Of a stretch of 64,000 nucleotides of DNA, positions 9,732 to 18,146 are shown one piece after another. Within the stretch, counting starts at the first letter, position 1. Every line of letters begins with the position of its first letter. The notes beneath the pieces are model-generated. The model saw only the letters and a program-made list of their open reading frames with translations, was not told the DNA's origin and made no database searches. Origin of the DNA: Candidatus Limosilactobacillus merdigallinarum (GTDB lineage Bacteria; Bacillota; Bacilli; Lactobacillales; Lactobacillaceae); NCBI GenBank assembly GCA_019114515.1, contig DXFH01000002.1, positions 62,001 to 126,000 of the forward strand. The letters are read 5' to 3'. The translations under genes and the position numbers were made by a program.

Positions 9732-10700
9732 ATGAAGGCAACTGCGCGTGCACATACAAATATCGCGTTGGTTAAATATTGGGGGAAACGCGATGCTCAG
9801 CTGATCTTGCCACAGACGGATTCCCTATCGTTAACCCTTGATCCTTTCTATACGGATACGACGGTTGAATTCGACCCTGAGTTAACACAGGATCAGCTTT
9901 TTATTGATGAAAAAGCTGTGCCGGCAGACAAAATGGGCAAAGTAGAACGTGTCATGGATACGATTAGGGATTGGAAAAAGCAGTCAATATTTGCGCGGAT
10001 TCATTCCACTAACCATGTCCCAATTTCTGCTGGCTTAGCCTCATCTGCTTCTGCTTTTGCCGCACTGGCAGCAGCAGGAGCGAAAGCCAGTGGTCTAAAC
10101 CTAAGCCGGCGCGATCTTTCGCGTTTGGCTCGCCGCGGCTCCGGATCAGCTACCCGCTCCATCTTTGGCGGCCTAGTCGAGTGGCACCGTGGTCAAGATG
10201 ATCAATCATCATATGCGGAACCCATCATGGAAAAGCTAGATTTTGGCTTGGAAATGATTGCGATCTTAGTGGACACGTCTGCTAAAAAGGTTTCTAGCCG
10301 GGGTGGCATGCAGCTCAGTGTGGAAACTTCGCCGTTTTATCCAGCCTGGAAAGAAGTAGTTAAGCACGATATGACCAGTATGAAACAGGCAATTGCCAGT
10401 CACGACATCCCCGCTATCGGCCATATTGCTCAAGAAAATACATTGCGGATGCATGCGCTCACATTGTCCGCCGATCCTGGCTTCACCTACTTCGATGGTG
10501 ACACTCTTCGCGCCATCCACCTGATTGATGACTTGCAAGCTGAAGGGATAAACTGCTATTATACGATGGATGCTGGTCCCAACGTGAAAGTACTGTATGA
10601 CCGGCACGATCGCAAGCTAATTTTGCAGCGACTGGGCCAAGTATTTGACCCCGCTCGTTTGGTAGTGGCTACCGCCGGACCGGGAGTCTATTACCTTTAA
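9732..10700 (+). CDS. mvaD: Diphosphomevalonate decarboxylase
   Basis: ATP-dependent decarboxylation of mevalonate 5-diphosphate to isopentenyl diphosphate. The start MKATARAHTNIALVKYWGKRD is typical of the family. VPISAGLASSASAFAALA is the GHMP phosphate loop (about residues 95-112) and RRGSGSATRSIFGG precedes the catalytic region. At 322 aa it is of normal length. Start ATG at 9732 with GGAGGAGAATAAGG overlapping the mvk stop, so the two are probably translationally coupled. Gene order mvk-mvaD-mvaK2 is standard in lactobacilli. Confidence 0.95.
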   Translation: MKATARAHTNIALVKYWGKRDAQLILPQTDSLSLTLDPFYTDTTVEFDPELTQDQLFIDEKAVPADKMGKVERVMDTIRDWKKQSIFARIHSTNHVPISAGLASSASAFAALAAAGAKASGLNLSRRDLSRLARRGSGSATRSIFGGLVEWHRGQDDQSSYAEPIMEKLDFGLEMIAILVDTSAKKVSSRGGMQLSVETSPFYPAWKEVVKHDMTSMKQAIASHDIPAIGHIAQENTLRMHALTLSADPGFTYFDGDTLRAIHLIDDLQAEGINCYYTMDAGPNVKVLYDRHDRKLILQRLGQVFDPARLVVATAGPGVYYL

Positions 10701-10726
10701 TATCCGACGTGAAAGGATTTTCTATC

Positions 10727-11830
10727 TTGATAACGGAAAAAGCTCCGGGAAAGCTTTATATTGCTGGTGAATACGCAGTAGTAGAAAATGGTTTCCCGGC
10801 TATTTTGGTTGCATTAAACCAATTCGTAACTTGTAAAATTGAACATAGTCAGGCCGAAGTAGGGCGAATCATCAGTCACCAGTACCAGGACAACTCATTG
10901 TTGTGGCGCAGACAAGGCGACCAGATGGTCATTGACAAGCGGGATAATCCGTTTTCCTACATCCTGTCGGCCATCAGTGTTACCGAAGAATATGCCCGCA
11001 GTCTCAACCGGCCGTTGGCTATCTATGACATCACCATTGACAGTCAGTTGGACTCTGCCTCAGGAAAAAAATACGGTTTAGGCTCGTCGGCAGCAGTCAC
11101 GGTAGCAACGGTGAAGGCACTTTGCCACTTTTACCATTTACCAGTCAATCTAGACCAGATTTTCAAACTGGCGGCCATTGCGCATTTTTCTGTGCAAGGC
11201 AATGGCTCATTAGGTGATGTTGCGGCTTCTGTTTATGGTGGCTGGATTGCTTACCATTCTTTTGATCGGCAGTGGCTGGCTGAACAACGACATTACTTAG
11301 ACTTGCCAACATTGTTGAACCTGCCATGGCCGGACTTAAAAATAGAGAAGCTGACTGCACCCGCTAACTTAGCGCTAGTTATCGGGTGGACCGGTAAACC
11401 TGCCTCTACCTCACGCTTGGTAGACCGGATCTCCCTCTTCAAAGCACAAAGACAAGCTGAATACCACGAGTTTTTACAAAAGAGCCGTTTGTGTATTCAG
11501 AAAATGGTTGAAGGCTTCCATGAGGGCAGCCTAACTAAAATTAAGCACCAAATCCGGCAAAACCGTGCCTTACTGCAGCAACTAGGCCAACGTTCGGGGG
11601 TACATATTGAGACACCGACACTGTTACGCCTATGTGAAATTGCAGAAGGCTTTGGCGGCGCTGCTAAGACTTCTGGCGCTGGTGGTGGTGATTGTGGCAT
11701 TGTTGTGATTGATAAGCAGGCCGACCTGCAGTCAATGATTCAACAATGGACAGCCGCTTCCATTGAACACTTGCCACTGGAAGTGCATTATTTAGATCAA
11801 TTACACAAATATACGATCAAATTAAAATAG
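10727..11830 (+). CDS. mvaK2: Phosphomevalonate kinase
   Basis: Converts 5-phosphomevalonate to 5-diphosphomevalonate. GHMP motifs are APGKLYIAGEYAVVENGFPA, YGLGSSAAVTVATVKAL and KTSGAGGGDCGIVV. I chose the TTG at 10727 because GAAAGGA sits 9 nt before it. A GTG at 10709 would add six residues but has no ribosome-binding site. About 367 aa, usual for this family. It ends 93 nt before the next ribosome-binding site, a gap that carries a terminator-like hairpin. Confidence 0.94.
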   Translation: MITEKAPGKLYIAGEYAVVENGFPAILVALNQFVTCKIEHSQAEVGRIISHQYQDNSLLWRRQGDQMVIDKRDNPFSYILSAISVTEEYARSLNRPLAIYDITIDSQLDSASGKKYGLGSSAAVTVATVKALCHFYHLPVNLDQIFKLAAIAHFSVQGNGSLGDVAASVYGGWIAYHSFDRQWLAEQRHYLDLPTLLNLPWPDLKIEKLTAPANLALVIGWTGKPASTSRLVDRISLFKAQRQAEYHEFLQKSRLCIQKMVEGFHEGSLTKIKHQIRQNRALLQQLGQRSGVHIETPTLLRLCEIAEGFGGAAKTSGAGGGDCGIVVIDKQADLQSMIQQWTAASIEHLPLEVHYLDQLHKYTIKLK

Positions 11831-11925
11831 GATATACTATGAGGGTTAAGATTATTTGGCCCACTCAAAATTCTGATACCTATTAGTAAGCAAGCGTGAC
11901 CAAAAACAACGGCCACGCTTTTTTT
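11831..11925 (+). promoter_or_regulatory. Leader of fni with terminator-like hairpin (possible attenuator)
   Basis: TATACT at 11833-11838 could be a -10, though no good -35 precedes it. At 11892-11920 AAGCGTG and CACGCTT form a stem followed by seven T residues, and the fni ribosome-binding site GGAGGA starts at the very next base (11926). A TGGCC at 11857-11861 is complementary to GGCCA at 11911-11915, so an alternative pairing is conceivable but short. It could also be a plain terminator of the upstream genes. Confidence 0.45.
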
Positions 11926-11935
11926 GGAGGATGTT

Positions 11936-12961
11936 ATGGAATCACAACAGGCCCAACGCAAAAATGAACACTTATCACTGGCAGAAAAAGATTATTCATT
12001 GAATCACCAGCACGACTTCTTTGATGATCTGCAGCTGATCCCGAATGCACTGCCAGAAATGGCGGTCAAAGACGCTTGCTGTAATGTAAATATTGCGGGG
12101 CTCCACTTATCGTCACCATTCTATATTGAAGCGATGACCGGCGGCAGCCAGCGTACCGGCATCATTAACCAACAGTTGGGAAAAATTGCGGCTGACTGCA
12201 ATTTAGCTATTGCAACCGGCTCAATGTCGATTATCTTCAAAGAAAAAACGGCAGTTGATTCCTTCCTAGCATTGCGCAAAGCTAATCCTGATGGCATTGT
12301 GATCGCCAACCTGGGAGCAAAAGCAACGCCTAAACAAGCACAAGCTGCGGTGGACTTAATTAATGCCGATGCCCTAGAAATTCACATTAATGCCGCCCAA
12401 GAACTGGTAATGCCAGAAGGCGCCCGGGATTTTTACTGGCTGAATAACATCCGTAACATTGTTGACCACCTTGACGTTCCGGTCATTGTAAAAGAAGTCG
12501 GGTTTGGTATGAGTCAGCAAACGATTCAGCAATTGATGGCCATCGGTGTGCAGTGGATCAACATCAGTGGCCGTGGGGGGACCAACTTTGCCCGCATCGA
12601 AAATCACCGTAATCATGATGTTGATATGTCTGACCTCGAAAAATGGGGTTTAACCACCCCCGAATCCCTGTTAGAAGCACAAAAAACGCCTGCTAAGATC
12701 ATCGCATCTGGCGGAATAGTCTCGCCACTCGATGTCGTTAAAGCAGGCGTCCTTGGTGCAAAGGCAGTGGGCATTGCCGGCTACTTTCTTCACCAGTTAA
12801 TTAGTTCCGGACCCGCGCAGCTAACAAAAGTCATTCACCAATGGCAGATTGAATTGCCTCGCCTATTAACTTTACTAGGCTGCCAAAATTTTGGTGAGTT
12901 AGTCAATACTCAGTATGTGCTGCATAACCAGCTGCTGGAATTTCAGCAACAACGCCAATAA
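11936..12961 (+). CDS. fni: Type 2 isopentenyl-diphosphate delta-isomerase
   Basis: FMN- and NADPH-dependent isomerase interconverting IPP and DMAPP, the partner of the mevalonate genes. TIM-barrel motifs are PFYIEAMTGGSQRTG, ATGSMSIIFKE, the phosphate/FMN-binding ISGRGGTNFARIE and the late IIASGGIVSPLDV. From the ATG at 11936 it is 341 aa, normal for the family. That ATG has GGAGGA at 5-nt spacing; a TTG at 11924 overlaps the ribosome-binding site and is unlikely. A hairpin with a T run directly precedes the ribosome-binding site. Confidence 0.94.
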   Translation: MESQQAQRKNEHLSLAEKDYSLNHQHDFFDDLQLIPNALPEMAVKDACCNVNIAGLHLSSPFYIEAMTGGSQRTGIINQQLGKIAADCNLAIATGSMSIIFKEKTAVDSFLALRKANPDGIVIANLGAKATPKQAQAAVDLINADALEIHINAAQELVMPEGARDFYWLNNIRNIVDHLDVPVIVKEVGFGMSQQTIQQLMAIGVQWINISGRGGTNFARIENHRNHDVDMSDLEKWGLTTPESLLEAQKTPAKIIASGGIVSPLDVVKAGVLGAKAVGIAGYFLHQLISSGPAQLTKVIHQWQIELPRLLTLLGCQNFGELVNTQYVLHNQLLEFQQQRQ

Positions 12962-12962
12962 A

Positions 12963-13001
12963 TAAAGCCAAGCATTCGTCACGCGGATGCTTGGCTTTAT
13001 T
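12963..13001. terminator. Bidirectional terminator between fni and osmC-like gene
   Basis: TAAAGCCAAGCAT pairs with ATGCTTGGCTTTA between two convergent genes. T-rich sequence follows in both directions. Confidence 0.85.
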
Positions 13002-13411
13002 TAAATTAATTTGACCGTTATAGCGACTGCTTTTTTCACTGTTTGATAAACTGTCGAAACGTCTAATACGTGGTCAACAAATTTCTGTTGTTCTTCAGTA
13101 GACAGGTCAGTGGTCATCCCCACTTCGATGGTCATGGACTCAACGATGGAACGACTATGCCCCAAATCCTTGGTAGTGACCGTCGTGTTCAAGTGGAAGT
13201 TCTTAATTGGCAACTGACGGGACTTGATTACCATACCGGTTGACATGGTGATGCATGAATTAACGGCACCAGTTAAGTATTCCACCGGATTGGGCCCCGC
13301 ATCACTGCCGTCTTCATGAATATCATCACAGACAAAATTATGTTGACGAGCCTGGTTATTAATCTGCCACTCTTGGTCACCCAAGCTGCTGGTTACTTCA
13401 TATACTGACAT
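13001..13411 (-). CDS. OsmC family protein
   Basis: Member of the OsmC/Ohr family, whose members are thiol-dependent peroxidases or related stress proteins. At 136 aa it fits. The segment GAVNSCITMSTGMVIKSRQL carries the conserved first Cys on the central helix. The second position of the Cys pair near TVYQTVKKAV is Val rather than the usual Cys, so peroxidase activity by the standard two-Cys mechanism is doubtful. Start ATG at 13411 behind TAAGGAGGTATTTCA. It lies 12 nt after the methyltransferase gene and is probably co-transcribed with it. Confidence 0.85.
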   Translation of the reverse strand: MSVYEVTSSLGDQEWQINNQARQHNFVCDDIHEDGSDAGPNPVEYLTGAVNSCITMSTGMVIKSRQLPIKNFHLNTTVTTKDLGHSRSIVESMTIEVGMTTDLSTEEQQKFVDHVLDVSTVYQTVKKAVAITVKLI

Positions 13412-13423
13412 TGAAATACCTCC

Positions 13424-14809
13424 TTAGAAACGTAGACCTTTCGGGAAGAAATTCTTAACGGTGTGGTTGACTAACTTTCCCCAGCCACAGCTGTGATCCT
13501 CACAAGTCAATAGGTACCAACCGTTTCCTTGAGCAGGTCCTTGAAGGTTTACTACATCCCCATGAACATACTGCCGCCATTGCTCCTGAGTCAATTCGAT
13601 ATGCTTAACCACGTCACGAGCTGTCAACGTTAACGCCCAAGCCAGTGCTGGCTCAAAGCGATTCTTCTTGAAAGTACCTAAATGCAAGCCAGGTGTTATC
13701 AAGTCTAAGTTGTCGATACTAGTCATTGCATCCGGTAAGGAATAGAGCTGGTCACCAAATTTTACTAAACGCTGCGCTTTAAACGCCGGTACGTTTTGCG
13801 ACTGCCATTTTGTAAATAATTGTTGTTCATCGCGACCCACCTTCCATGACTGCTGGCCACGCCCCTTCTTTTTCTTAAGCTTAGAGTGAGCTGCAGCCAC
13901 TTTTGCGGTGGGCGATAATTGCAGCTTCGCAATGAAGTGCCCCTCACCTTTAAAGTGGTGGGGAAATAGCCGGGCGGCCTTTGCTAGTTCCGGATTGCCA
14001 TCTGCCCATTCTGGACGGGCATGATCCATTCCGGAGACTAAATCAATCGCTAGCATTTTTAAATCCGGATATTGCTGTAAGAGCCAAGCAATGTTTTGCT
14101 CATCCTCTTCCGGTGAGAAGGTGCAAGTAGAATAAACCAAAACACCACCCGGTTTCAGCATCTGCATGGCCGATCCAAGAATCTTACGCTGCCGATTAGC
14201 ACATTCAGCGGGGTAATCTGGATTCCAATAGCTAACTGCCTGCGGGTCTTTACGAAACATTCCTTCACCAGAACACGGGGCGTCTACCAATATCCGATCG
14301 AAAAAGCCAGCAAAATTTTGTGCCAGCTTTTGCGGATCCTCATTGGCGACGACGGTATTGGCGGTGCCCCACCGTTCAAGATTACTGGCTAATACCCGAG
14401 CCCGTTTAGTAAAAATCTCGTTGGCCACCAGTAAACCTTGGTCATGCATTTTGCCAATTAGATGAGTACTCTTACCGCCTGGAGCAGCACAAAGGTCCAG
14501 CACTTTTTCTCCCGGCTGGGGATCAACGACCTCACCAACCTGCATTGCAGATGGCTCTTGGCTATATACCCAGCCAGTCACGTGGTCTAACGACTTGCCA
14601 TCTACCTGGCCATAATAACCGGGAGCCACGCCAGGTACCGAGCCAGTCGCTTTTGCCAGTGTATGCCTTGGTTGAACATTCTTCAACGGATTCACCCGAA
14701 AGCCACTGTAACTCTGTCCCTGCAAAGCATGGAAGAAGGCATCTGCCTCCTCCCCCATTAATTTACGATATTTTTCGACAAATGCGTCTGGCAGTTCAAC
14801 CACTGTCAA
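13424..14809 (-). CDS. RsmF-like RNA cytosine-5 methyltransferase (RsmB/NOP family)
   Basis: SAM-dependent m5C methyltransferase, probably of 16S rRNA. Motif I is LDLCAAPGGKSTHLIGK (about residue 108), motif IV DAPCSGEGMFRKD carries one catalytic Cys, and motif VI YSTCTFSPEEDEQNIAW carries the nucleophile Cys. The C-terminal ~160 residues form an RNA-binding extension with NGWYLLTCEDHSCGWGK. At 461 aa it matches the Gram-positive RsmF/YebU-like group and is distinct from the RsmB homologue at 38 kb. Start is TTG at 14809 behind AAAAAGGAGTAGTGA. Confidence 0.88.
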   Translation of the reverse strand: MTVVELPDAFVEKYRKLMGEEADAFFHALQGQSYSGFRVNPLKNVQPRHTLAKATGSVPGVAPGYYGQVDGKSLDHVTGWVYSQEPSAMQVGEVVDPQPGEKVLDLCAAPGGKSTHLIGKMHDQGLLVANEIFTKRARVLASNLERWGTANTVVANEDPQKLAQNFAGFFDRILVDAPCSGEGMFRKDPQAVSYWNPDYPAECANRQRKILGSAMQMLKPGGVLVYSTCTFSPEEDEQNIAWLLQQYPDLKMLAIDLVSGMDHARPEWADGNPELAKAARLFPHHFKGEGHFIAKLQLSPTAKVAAAHSKLKKKKGRGQQSWKVGRDEQQLFTKWQSQNVPAFKAQRLVKFGDQLYSLPDAMTSIDNLDLITPGLHLGTFKKNRFEPALAWALTLTARDVVKHIELTQEQWRQYVHGDVVNLQGPAQGNGWYLLTCEDHSCGWGKLVNHTVKNFFPKGLRF

Positions 14810-14838
14810 TCACTACTCCTTTTTACGTTTCTCTTATT

Positions 14839-15756
14839 TTACCATGCACGAACGTAATGGCGAGGGGCGGTTGCCACCGGTCTTGGATAGTGACCGTAGA
14901 AACGGAATTGCCCTTCATTATTGGCCTTGCTGTCTTCCGCTTTTTCCGCGTCAGGCGGTACCGGGACCGCCATTGTCGGATCAAGATAATAGCTGCCATC
15001 ACGGTAATTAATCACTACTCCCGGTTCGACATTCTGTAAGTAAACATTAAAGTTCAACTGGCCATCAGTTGACACGGCTTGCAAATTAATGCCCCGCGGT
15101 ACCAATTCATTGCCCCGAAAGATAGGCGTTGCCTGATAGATAACCTTTTTACCATGTTCGATGGCATGACGGACTTTTGTTTCATAGACCGTTTGAATCT
15201 CCTGATTGACAAAATCCGTTTCCGTAAATAAGTTGCGCGGGTTATCCTGGTCACCAACAGTACTTGCACTATACTGCCCGGTTTGTGGATTAATGCCCGC
15301 CGTTAACGAATAAGCAATTAAGTGGCCACGATTGTAAACTAATTCGCCATCGATGTTATGGTGCCATCCAGTGGGCTGCACGGATTGATCGGTTCGTAGA
15401 CTATTATCGGCATGGTTACGCCGTTGTAAAAATGCAGTATTGCCGGCAGAGGTGCGTCCTTGCGCATCTAACTGACCATAAATCACCTGGTTTTTCTGCC
15501 AAGACTTCGGATTCAAAGTTGATCGTCCATGGTTGACATACATCACCACTCCTTCACCGGATTGGTAAGTATGACTAGCCAATTGTTGTTTTTGCTGGGG
15601 CGTTAACCCGCCAATCTCCGTCGCTGGACGATGTTCTCTTTGAATAAATGTAGTGGCTGCCTGCTTTTGCTCGTAAAAATAGTTACCAACCAGCAGGCCA
15701 CTGCCAATAGCTACCCCGACAAGAAGCAGAACTAATTGTTTCCAAAACTTATGCAA
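14839..15756 (-). CDS. Membrane-anchored DNA/RNA non-specific endonuclease
   Basis: Surface nuclease resembling streptococcal EndA, which degrades DNA outside the cell. An N-terminal transmembrane anchor (LVLLLVGVAIGSGLLVGNYF, about residues 8-27) is followed by a NUC domain. The catalytic motif here is YNRGHLIAYSLTAG (about residues 158-171), the family's DRGH with Asp replaced by Asn but the general-base His kept. NPRNLFTETDFVNQEIQ supplies the Mg-binding Asn and Glu. 305 aa; start TTG at 15756 behind AGGTGATGAAAC. It is monocistronic with a possible promoter at 15789-15818. Confidence 0.87.
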   Translation of the reverse strand: MHKFWKQLVLLLVGVAIGSGLLVGNYFYEQKQAATTFIQREHRPATEIGGLTPQQKQQLASHTYQSGEGVVMYVNHGRSTLNPKSWQKNQVIYGQLDAQGRTSAGNTAFLQRRNHADNSLRTDQSVQPTGWHHNIDGELVYNRGHLIAYSLTAGINPQTGQYSASTVGDQDNPRNLFTETDFVNQEIQTVYETKVRHAIEHGKKVIYQATPIFRGNELVPRGINLQAVSTDGQLNFNVYLQNVEPGVVINYRDGSYYLDPTMAVPVPPDAEKAEDSKANNEGQFRFYGHYPRPVATAPRHYVRAW

Positions 15757-15788
15757 GTTTCATCACCTATTAATCATAATCACGCTTT

Positions 15789-15818
15789 ATTTTATGCGGA
15801 AACTGGTTATTTCGCCAA
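15789..15818 (-). promoter_or_regulatory. Putative promoter of the nuclease gene
   Basis: On the minus strand TTGGCG, 18 nt, TAAAAT. It lies ~35 nt upstream of the TTG start. Confidence 0.4.
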
Positions 15819-15934
15819 ATAATCTGCAATGGTTTTGTGCAATTTTTAGTTGCGTTAGTAAAATTTAAATAATTACCATAGCTTGTGGTTATAAGTCGGT
15901 TCATGCAATCAAATGAGATTAATCAATAATATAA

Positions 15935-15971
15935 AAGAAGAGGTTCTTGAAAAATTCAAGAACCTCTTCTT
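15935..15971 (-). terminator. Terminator of rplS
   Basis: AAGAAGAGGTTCTTGAA and its reverse complement form a perfect stem with a 3-nt loop downstream of rplS. It closes the rimM-trmD-rplS block. Confidence 0.9.
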
Positions 15972-15999
15972 AATATGAACAGTCGCGAACTCAAACAAA

Positions 16000-16368
16000 T
16001 TATTTGTTGGAGTCTTCACGACGACGTTCAGCGATACGAGTAGCCTTACCAGTACGTGCTCTCAAGTAGTACAGCTTAGCACGACGTACACGACCATGAC
16101 GTACAACTTCGATCTTTGCCACCCGTGGTGAGTTTACAGGGAAGGTACGTTCAACACCGATACCATTACTAATCTTACGAACAGTGTAAGTAGCAGAGAT
16201 ACCAGAACCGTGACGCTTGATAACTACTCCTTCGAATAATTGAACACGTTCACGTGAACCTTCGACAATCAGTGCGTGTACACGAACAGTGTCACCAGCA
16301 CGGAAGTTTGGAATGTCGTCCCGTAATTGGCTAGCAGTGATCTTTTCAATCAATTGATTTTGACGCAT
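16000..16368 (-). CDS. rplS: 50S ribosomal protein L19
   Basis: Ribosomal protein at the 30S-50S interface. The 122-aa sequence has the family core [41 protein letters not shown] and the basic end [20 protein letters not shown]. Start ATG at 16368 with AAAGGAAAGAATAGTT. Its own promoter and a structured leader lie in the 113-nt gap after trmD, so it can be expressed apart from rimM-trmD. Confidence 0.97.
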   Translation of the reverse strand: MRQNQLIEKITASQLRDDIPNFRAGDTVRVHALIVEGSRERVQLFEGVVIKRHGSGISATYTVRKISNGIGVERTFPVNSPRVAKIEVVRHGRVRRAKLYYLRARTGKATRIAERRREDSNK

Positions 16369-16388
16369 AACTATTCTTTCCTTTCTCC

Positions 16389-16443
16389 GACATTCATTCT
16401 TCCCTTGGGACAGCGGAATATCGTTTATGCGGCTAAACAGCCA
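16389..16443 (-). promoter_or_regulatory. Structured leader upstream of rplS (candidate L19 leader)
   Basis: On the minus strand a GGCT/AGCC hairpin is followed by a stem GATATTC/GAATGTC that encloses TCCC/GGGA. Firmicutes L19 mRNAs carry a known cis-regulatory leader at this place, but I cannot confirm a match to that family here. Confidence 0.4.
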
Positions 16444-16449
16444 TAAATA

Positions 16450-16478
16450 AATATACCACAGATAATTAAGCGCCTCAA
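16450..16478 (-). promoter_or_regulatory. Promoter of rplS
   Basis: Minus strand TTGAGG, 17 nt, TATATT, placing the start near 16443 at the foot of the leader hairpin. Confidence 0.6.
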
Positions 16479-16481
16479 GGC

Positions 16482-17249
16482 TTAATTATTGTCTTCGTTA
16501 TTTTCTTCTAAATCCAGCTTCAAATCTTGCAGCATGATTTGCTGTTCCCGGTTTAAAGGCGCCGTCTTCAACAAGTCAGGCCGCCGCTCTAGAGTTCTTT
16601 TCAAAGACTCACGCATCCGCCATTCCTTAATTTTTTGGTGGTTGCCACTAGTTAATACCTCGGGCACCTTCATCCCCCGAAAATCAGCTGGCCGGGTGTA
16701 TTGTGGATACTCTAAGAGGCCGTTGGAAAAGGAGTCGCCCATCGGTGAAGCCTGGTTACCTAAAACACCCGGCACGAAGCGTACGGTTGCATCAATCATC
16801 ACCATGGCCGCTAATTCACCACCGGTTAAGACATAATCACCGAGTGAGGCTTCATCAGTAACTAGGTGGCGAATGCGCTCATCATAGCCTTCATAGTGAC
16901 CACAAATGAAAGTTAAGTGGTCCTCTTGAGAAAGTTCCTTCGCATATGCTTGGTCGAAGCGCCGACCGGCTGGGTCCATCAAAATGACCCGGCCAGGTTG
17001 GTAATGGTCCGCTTGCGCTTCTTTTTGGACAGCATCCATAGCGTCAAAAATCGGCTGTGCCTGCAGCAACATGCCTGCACCCCCGCCAAATGGGGCGTCA
17101 TCAACATGATTATGCTTATCCGTCGTGTATTGCCGAAAATCGGTCACATGGATGTCAATAAAGCCATTTTCCTGCGCGTGGCCAATCATTGACTCCCCCA
17201 TTGTGGCTTTAAACATATCAGGGAAGAGGCTGAGAATATCAATCCGCAT
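16482..17249 (-). CDS. trmD: tRNA (guanine-N1)-methyltransferase
   Basis: Methylates G37 of tRNAs that have G36, preventing +1 frameshifting. SPOUT-family knot motifs are visible: [30 protein letters not shown] and [16 protein letters not shown], then [10 protein letters not shown]. At 255 aa it is normal length. The start codon overlaps the rimM stop by one base (TAATG), indicating translational coupling. Confidence 0.97.
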   Translation of the reverse strand: MRIDILSLFPDMFKATMGESMIGHAQENGFIDIHVTDFRQYTTDKHNHVDDAPFGGGAGMLLQAQPIFDAMDAVQKEAQADHYQPGRVILMDPAGRRFDQAYAKELSQEDHLTFICGHYEGYDERIRHLVTDEASLGDYVLTGGELAAMVMIDATVRFVPGVLGNQASPMGDSFSNGLLEYPQYTRPADFRGMKVPEVLTSGNHQKIKEWRMRESLKRTLERRPDLLKTAPLNREQQIMLQDLKLDLEENNEDNN

Positions 17250-17764
17250 TATTCGAGACCCTCCATTAATTCAACGATGACTTTTTGCTCATCTAAATCA
17301 ACCTTCTTAATGACGTCCTTGATCACCGGTAAGAGAAGGTCTTTTTGATTCGGGCGCTCAACTACCCACACATCATTTGCACCTGGTGCCATGATTTCTT
17401 TGATCTTGCCTAAGGAACGGCCATCTGTCGTTTCTACTTGCAGACCAATAATTTGGTGATAGTAGTAAGCACCATCCTCCAGTGGCTGCTGATCATCTTC
17501 AGCCACTGATAAGAAGCAGTTACGAAAAGTTTCTACATCATTAATATTGTCGTACTCTGCAAGCTTGAGCAGCAACATTCCCTTATGTGGACGTGCTTGT
17601 TCAACCGTTACCGGGATCATCTGGTCGCCCTTTTCAATCATTAAGGAAGCACCCTGTTTGAACCGCTCGTCAGCAAAGTCAGTAATCGGTACAACTTTGA
17701 CTTCACCCCGAATACCGTGCGTGTTGACGATTTTGCCCACGTGGTAGTAAGCTTTGCTTTCCAT
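17249..17764 (-). CDS. rimM: Ribosome maturation factor RimM
   Basis: Assists maturation of the 30S head by binding S19. The 171-aa product has the N-terminal barrel ([19 protein letters not shown]) and the C-terminal PRC-barrel ([20 protein letters not shown] to [17 protein letters not shown]). Start ATG at 17764 behind AAAAGGGGTTG. The usual tight linkage to khpA is broken by a 530-nt insertion that holds a candidate toxin-antitoxin locus. Confidence 0.95.
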   Translation of the reverse strand: MESKAYYHVGKIVNTHGIRGEVKVVPITDFADERFKQGASLMIEKGDQMIPVTVEQARPHKGMLLLKLAEYDNINDVETFRNCFLSVAEDDQQPLEDGAYYYHQIIGLQVETTDGRSLGKIKEIMAPGANDVWVVERPNQKDLLLPVIKDVIKKVDLDEQKVIVELMEGLE

Positions 17765-17960
17765 TAATTTTCAACCCCTTTTGACATCATTTTGTTTTCT
17801 TTTATTACTATTGCCTTTACACTCTGCGAAAAGTTTGCCCTTTTTTTGCTCTTTTTAAATAAGCTCTTTTGCTCAATAGTTGTAAACTCAGATTTTACCT
17901 TACCCAGTATATAACAAGAACCCACAACTTATTATTACATTAGCACAAGAATAACGTAAC
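17765..17960 (-). other. Non-coding stretch upstream of rimM
   Basis: About 200 nt, A/T-rich and without a gene. It must hold the rimM promoter: the minus strand has TTGTTA and TAAAAT in one neighbourhood (near 17900) but with only 14 nt between them, so I do not call it. No other structure seen. Confidence 0.35.
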
Positions 17961-18049
17961 AAAAAAAAGAGCGCCTATTAAGCGCCCCAACCGGTTCGGT
18001 TCAAGTAACTAGCTGAAACCATTTTGCACACCGGTGTAATCCTTCTTAT
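17961..18049 (-). ncRNA. Putative small antisense-like RNA divergent to a 24-aa toxin ORF
   Basis: Inferred RNA of ~88 nt. On the minus strand a promoter (TTGTAT at 18083-18078, 16 nt, TATTAT at 18061-18056) would start it near 18049. It ends at a hairpin GGGCGC/GCGCTC (one G-U pair) with eight T residues (17987-17961). It contains no ORF with a ribosome-binding site. Short stretches are complementary to the divergent mRNA: AAGAAG to CTTCTT, TACTTGA to TCAAGTA, GCGCTC to GAGCGC. This resembles divergent type I antitoxin RNAs (OrzO, IstR-1). Unproven. Confidence 0.4.
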
Positions 18050-18055
18050 GCTTAT

Positions 18056-18084
18056 ATAATACCATACTTTCTTTATGATACAAT
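18056..18084. promoter_or_regulatory. Overlapping divergent promoters of small RNA and toxin ORF
   Basis: The minus-strand -10 is at 18056-18061 and its -35 at 18078-18083. The plus-strand -10 TACAAT at 18079-18084 overlaps the minus -35, and a weak plus -35 (TAATAC, 18057-18062) overlaps the minus -10. Occupancy of one should exclude the other. Confidence 0.4.
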
Positions 18085-18130
18085 GTAAAAGCATGCCGAG
18101 AAGTTCACTACTTCTTACTATTTATGCAGG

Positions 18131-18146
18131 TTGGAGGTGACTCCAA
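18131..18146 (+). promoter_or_regulatory. Hairpin enclosing the ribosome-binding site of the 24-aa ORF
   Basis: TTGGAG-GTGA-CTCCAA is a perfect 6-bp stem with a 4-nt loop. It contains the GGAGGTGA ribosome-binding site and reaches the A of the start codon, so translation should be low until the stem opens. Confidence 0.6.

Noticed and set aside
11840..11925. T-box or other known riboswitch before fni
   Set aside because: Leader is too short and lacks T-box (TGGNACCGCG) or AGTA motifs; only a terminator-like stem is seen.
14545..15039. 164-codon plus-strand frame
   Set aside because: Antisense to the end of the RNA methyltransferase and the nuclease gene; no ribosome-binding site or protein-like composition.
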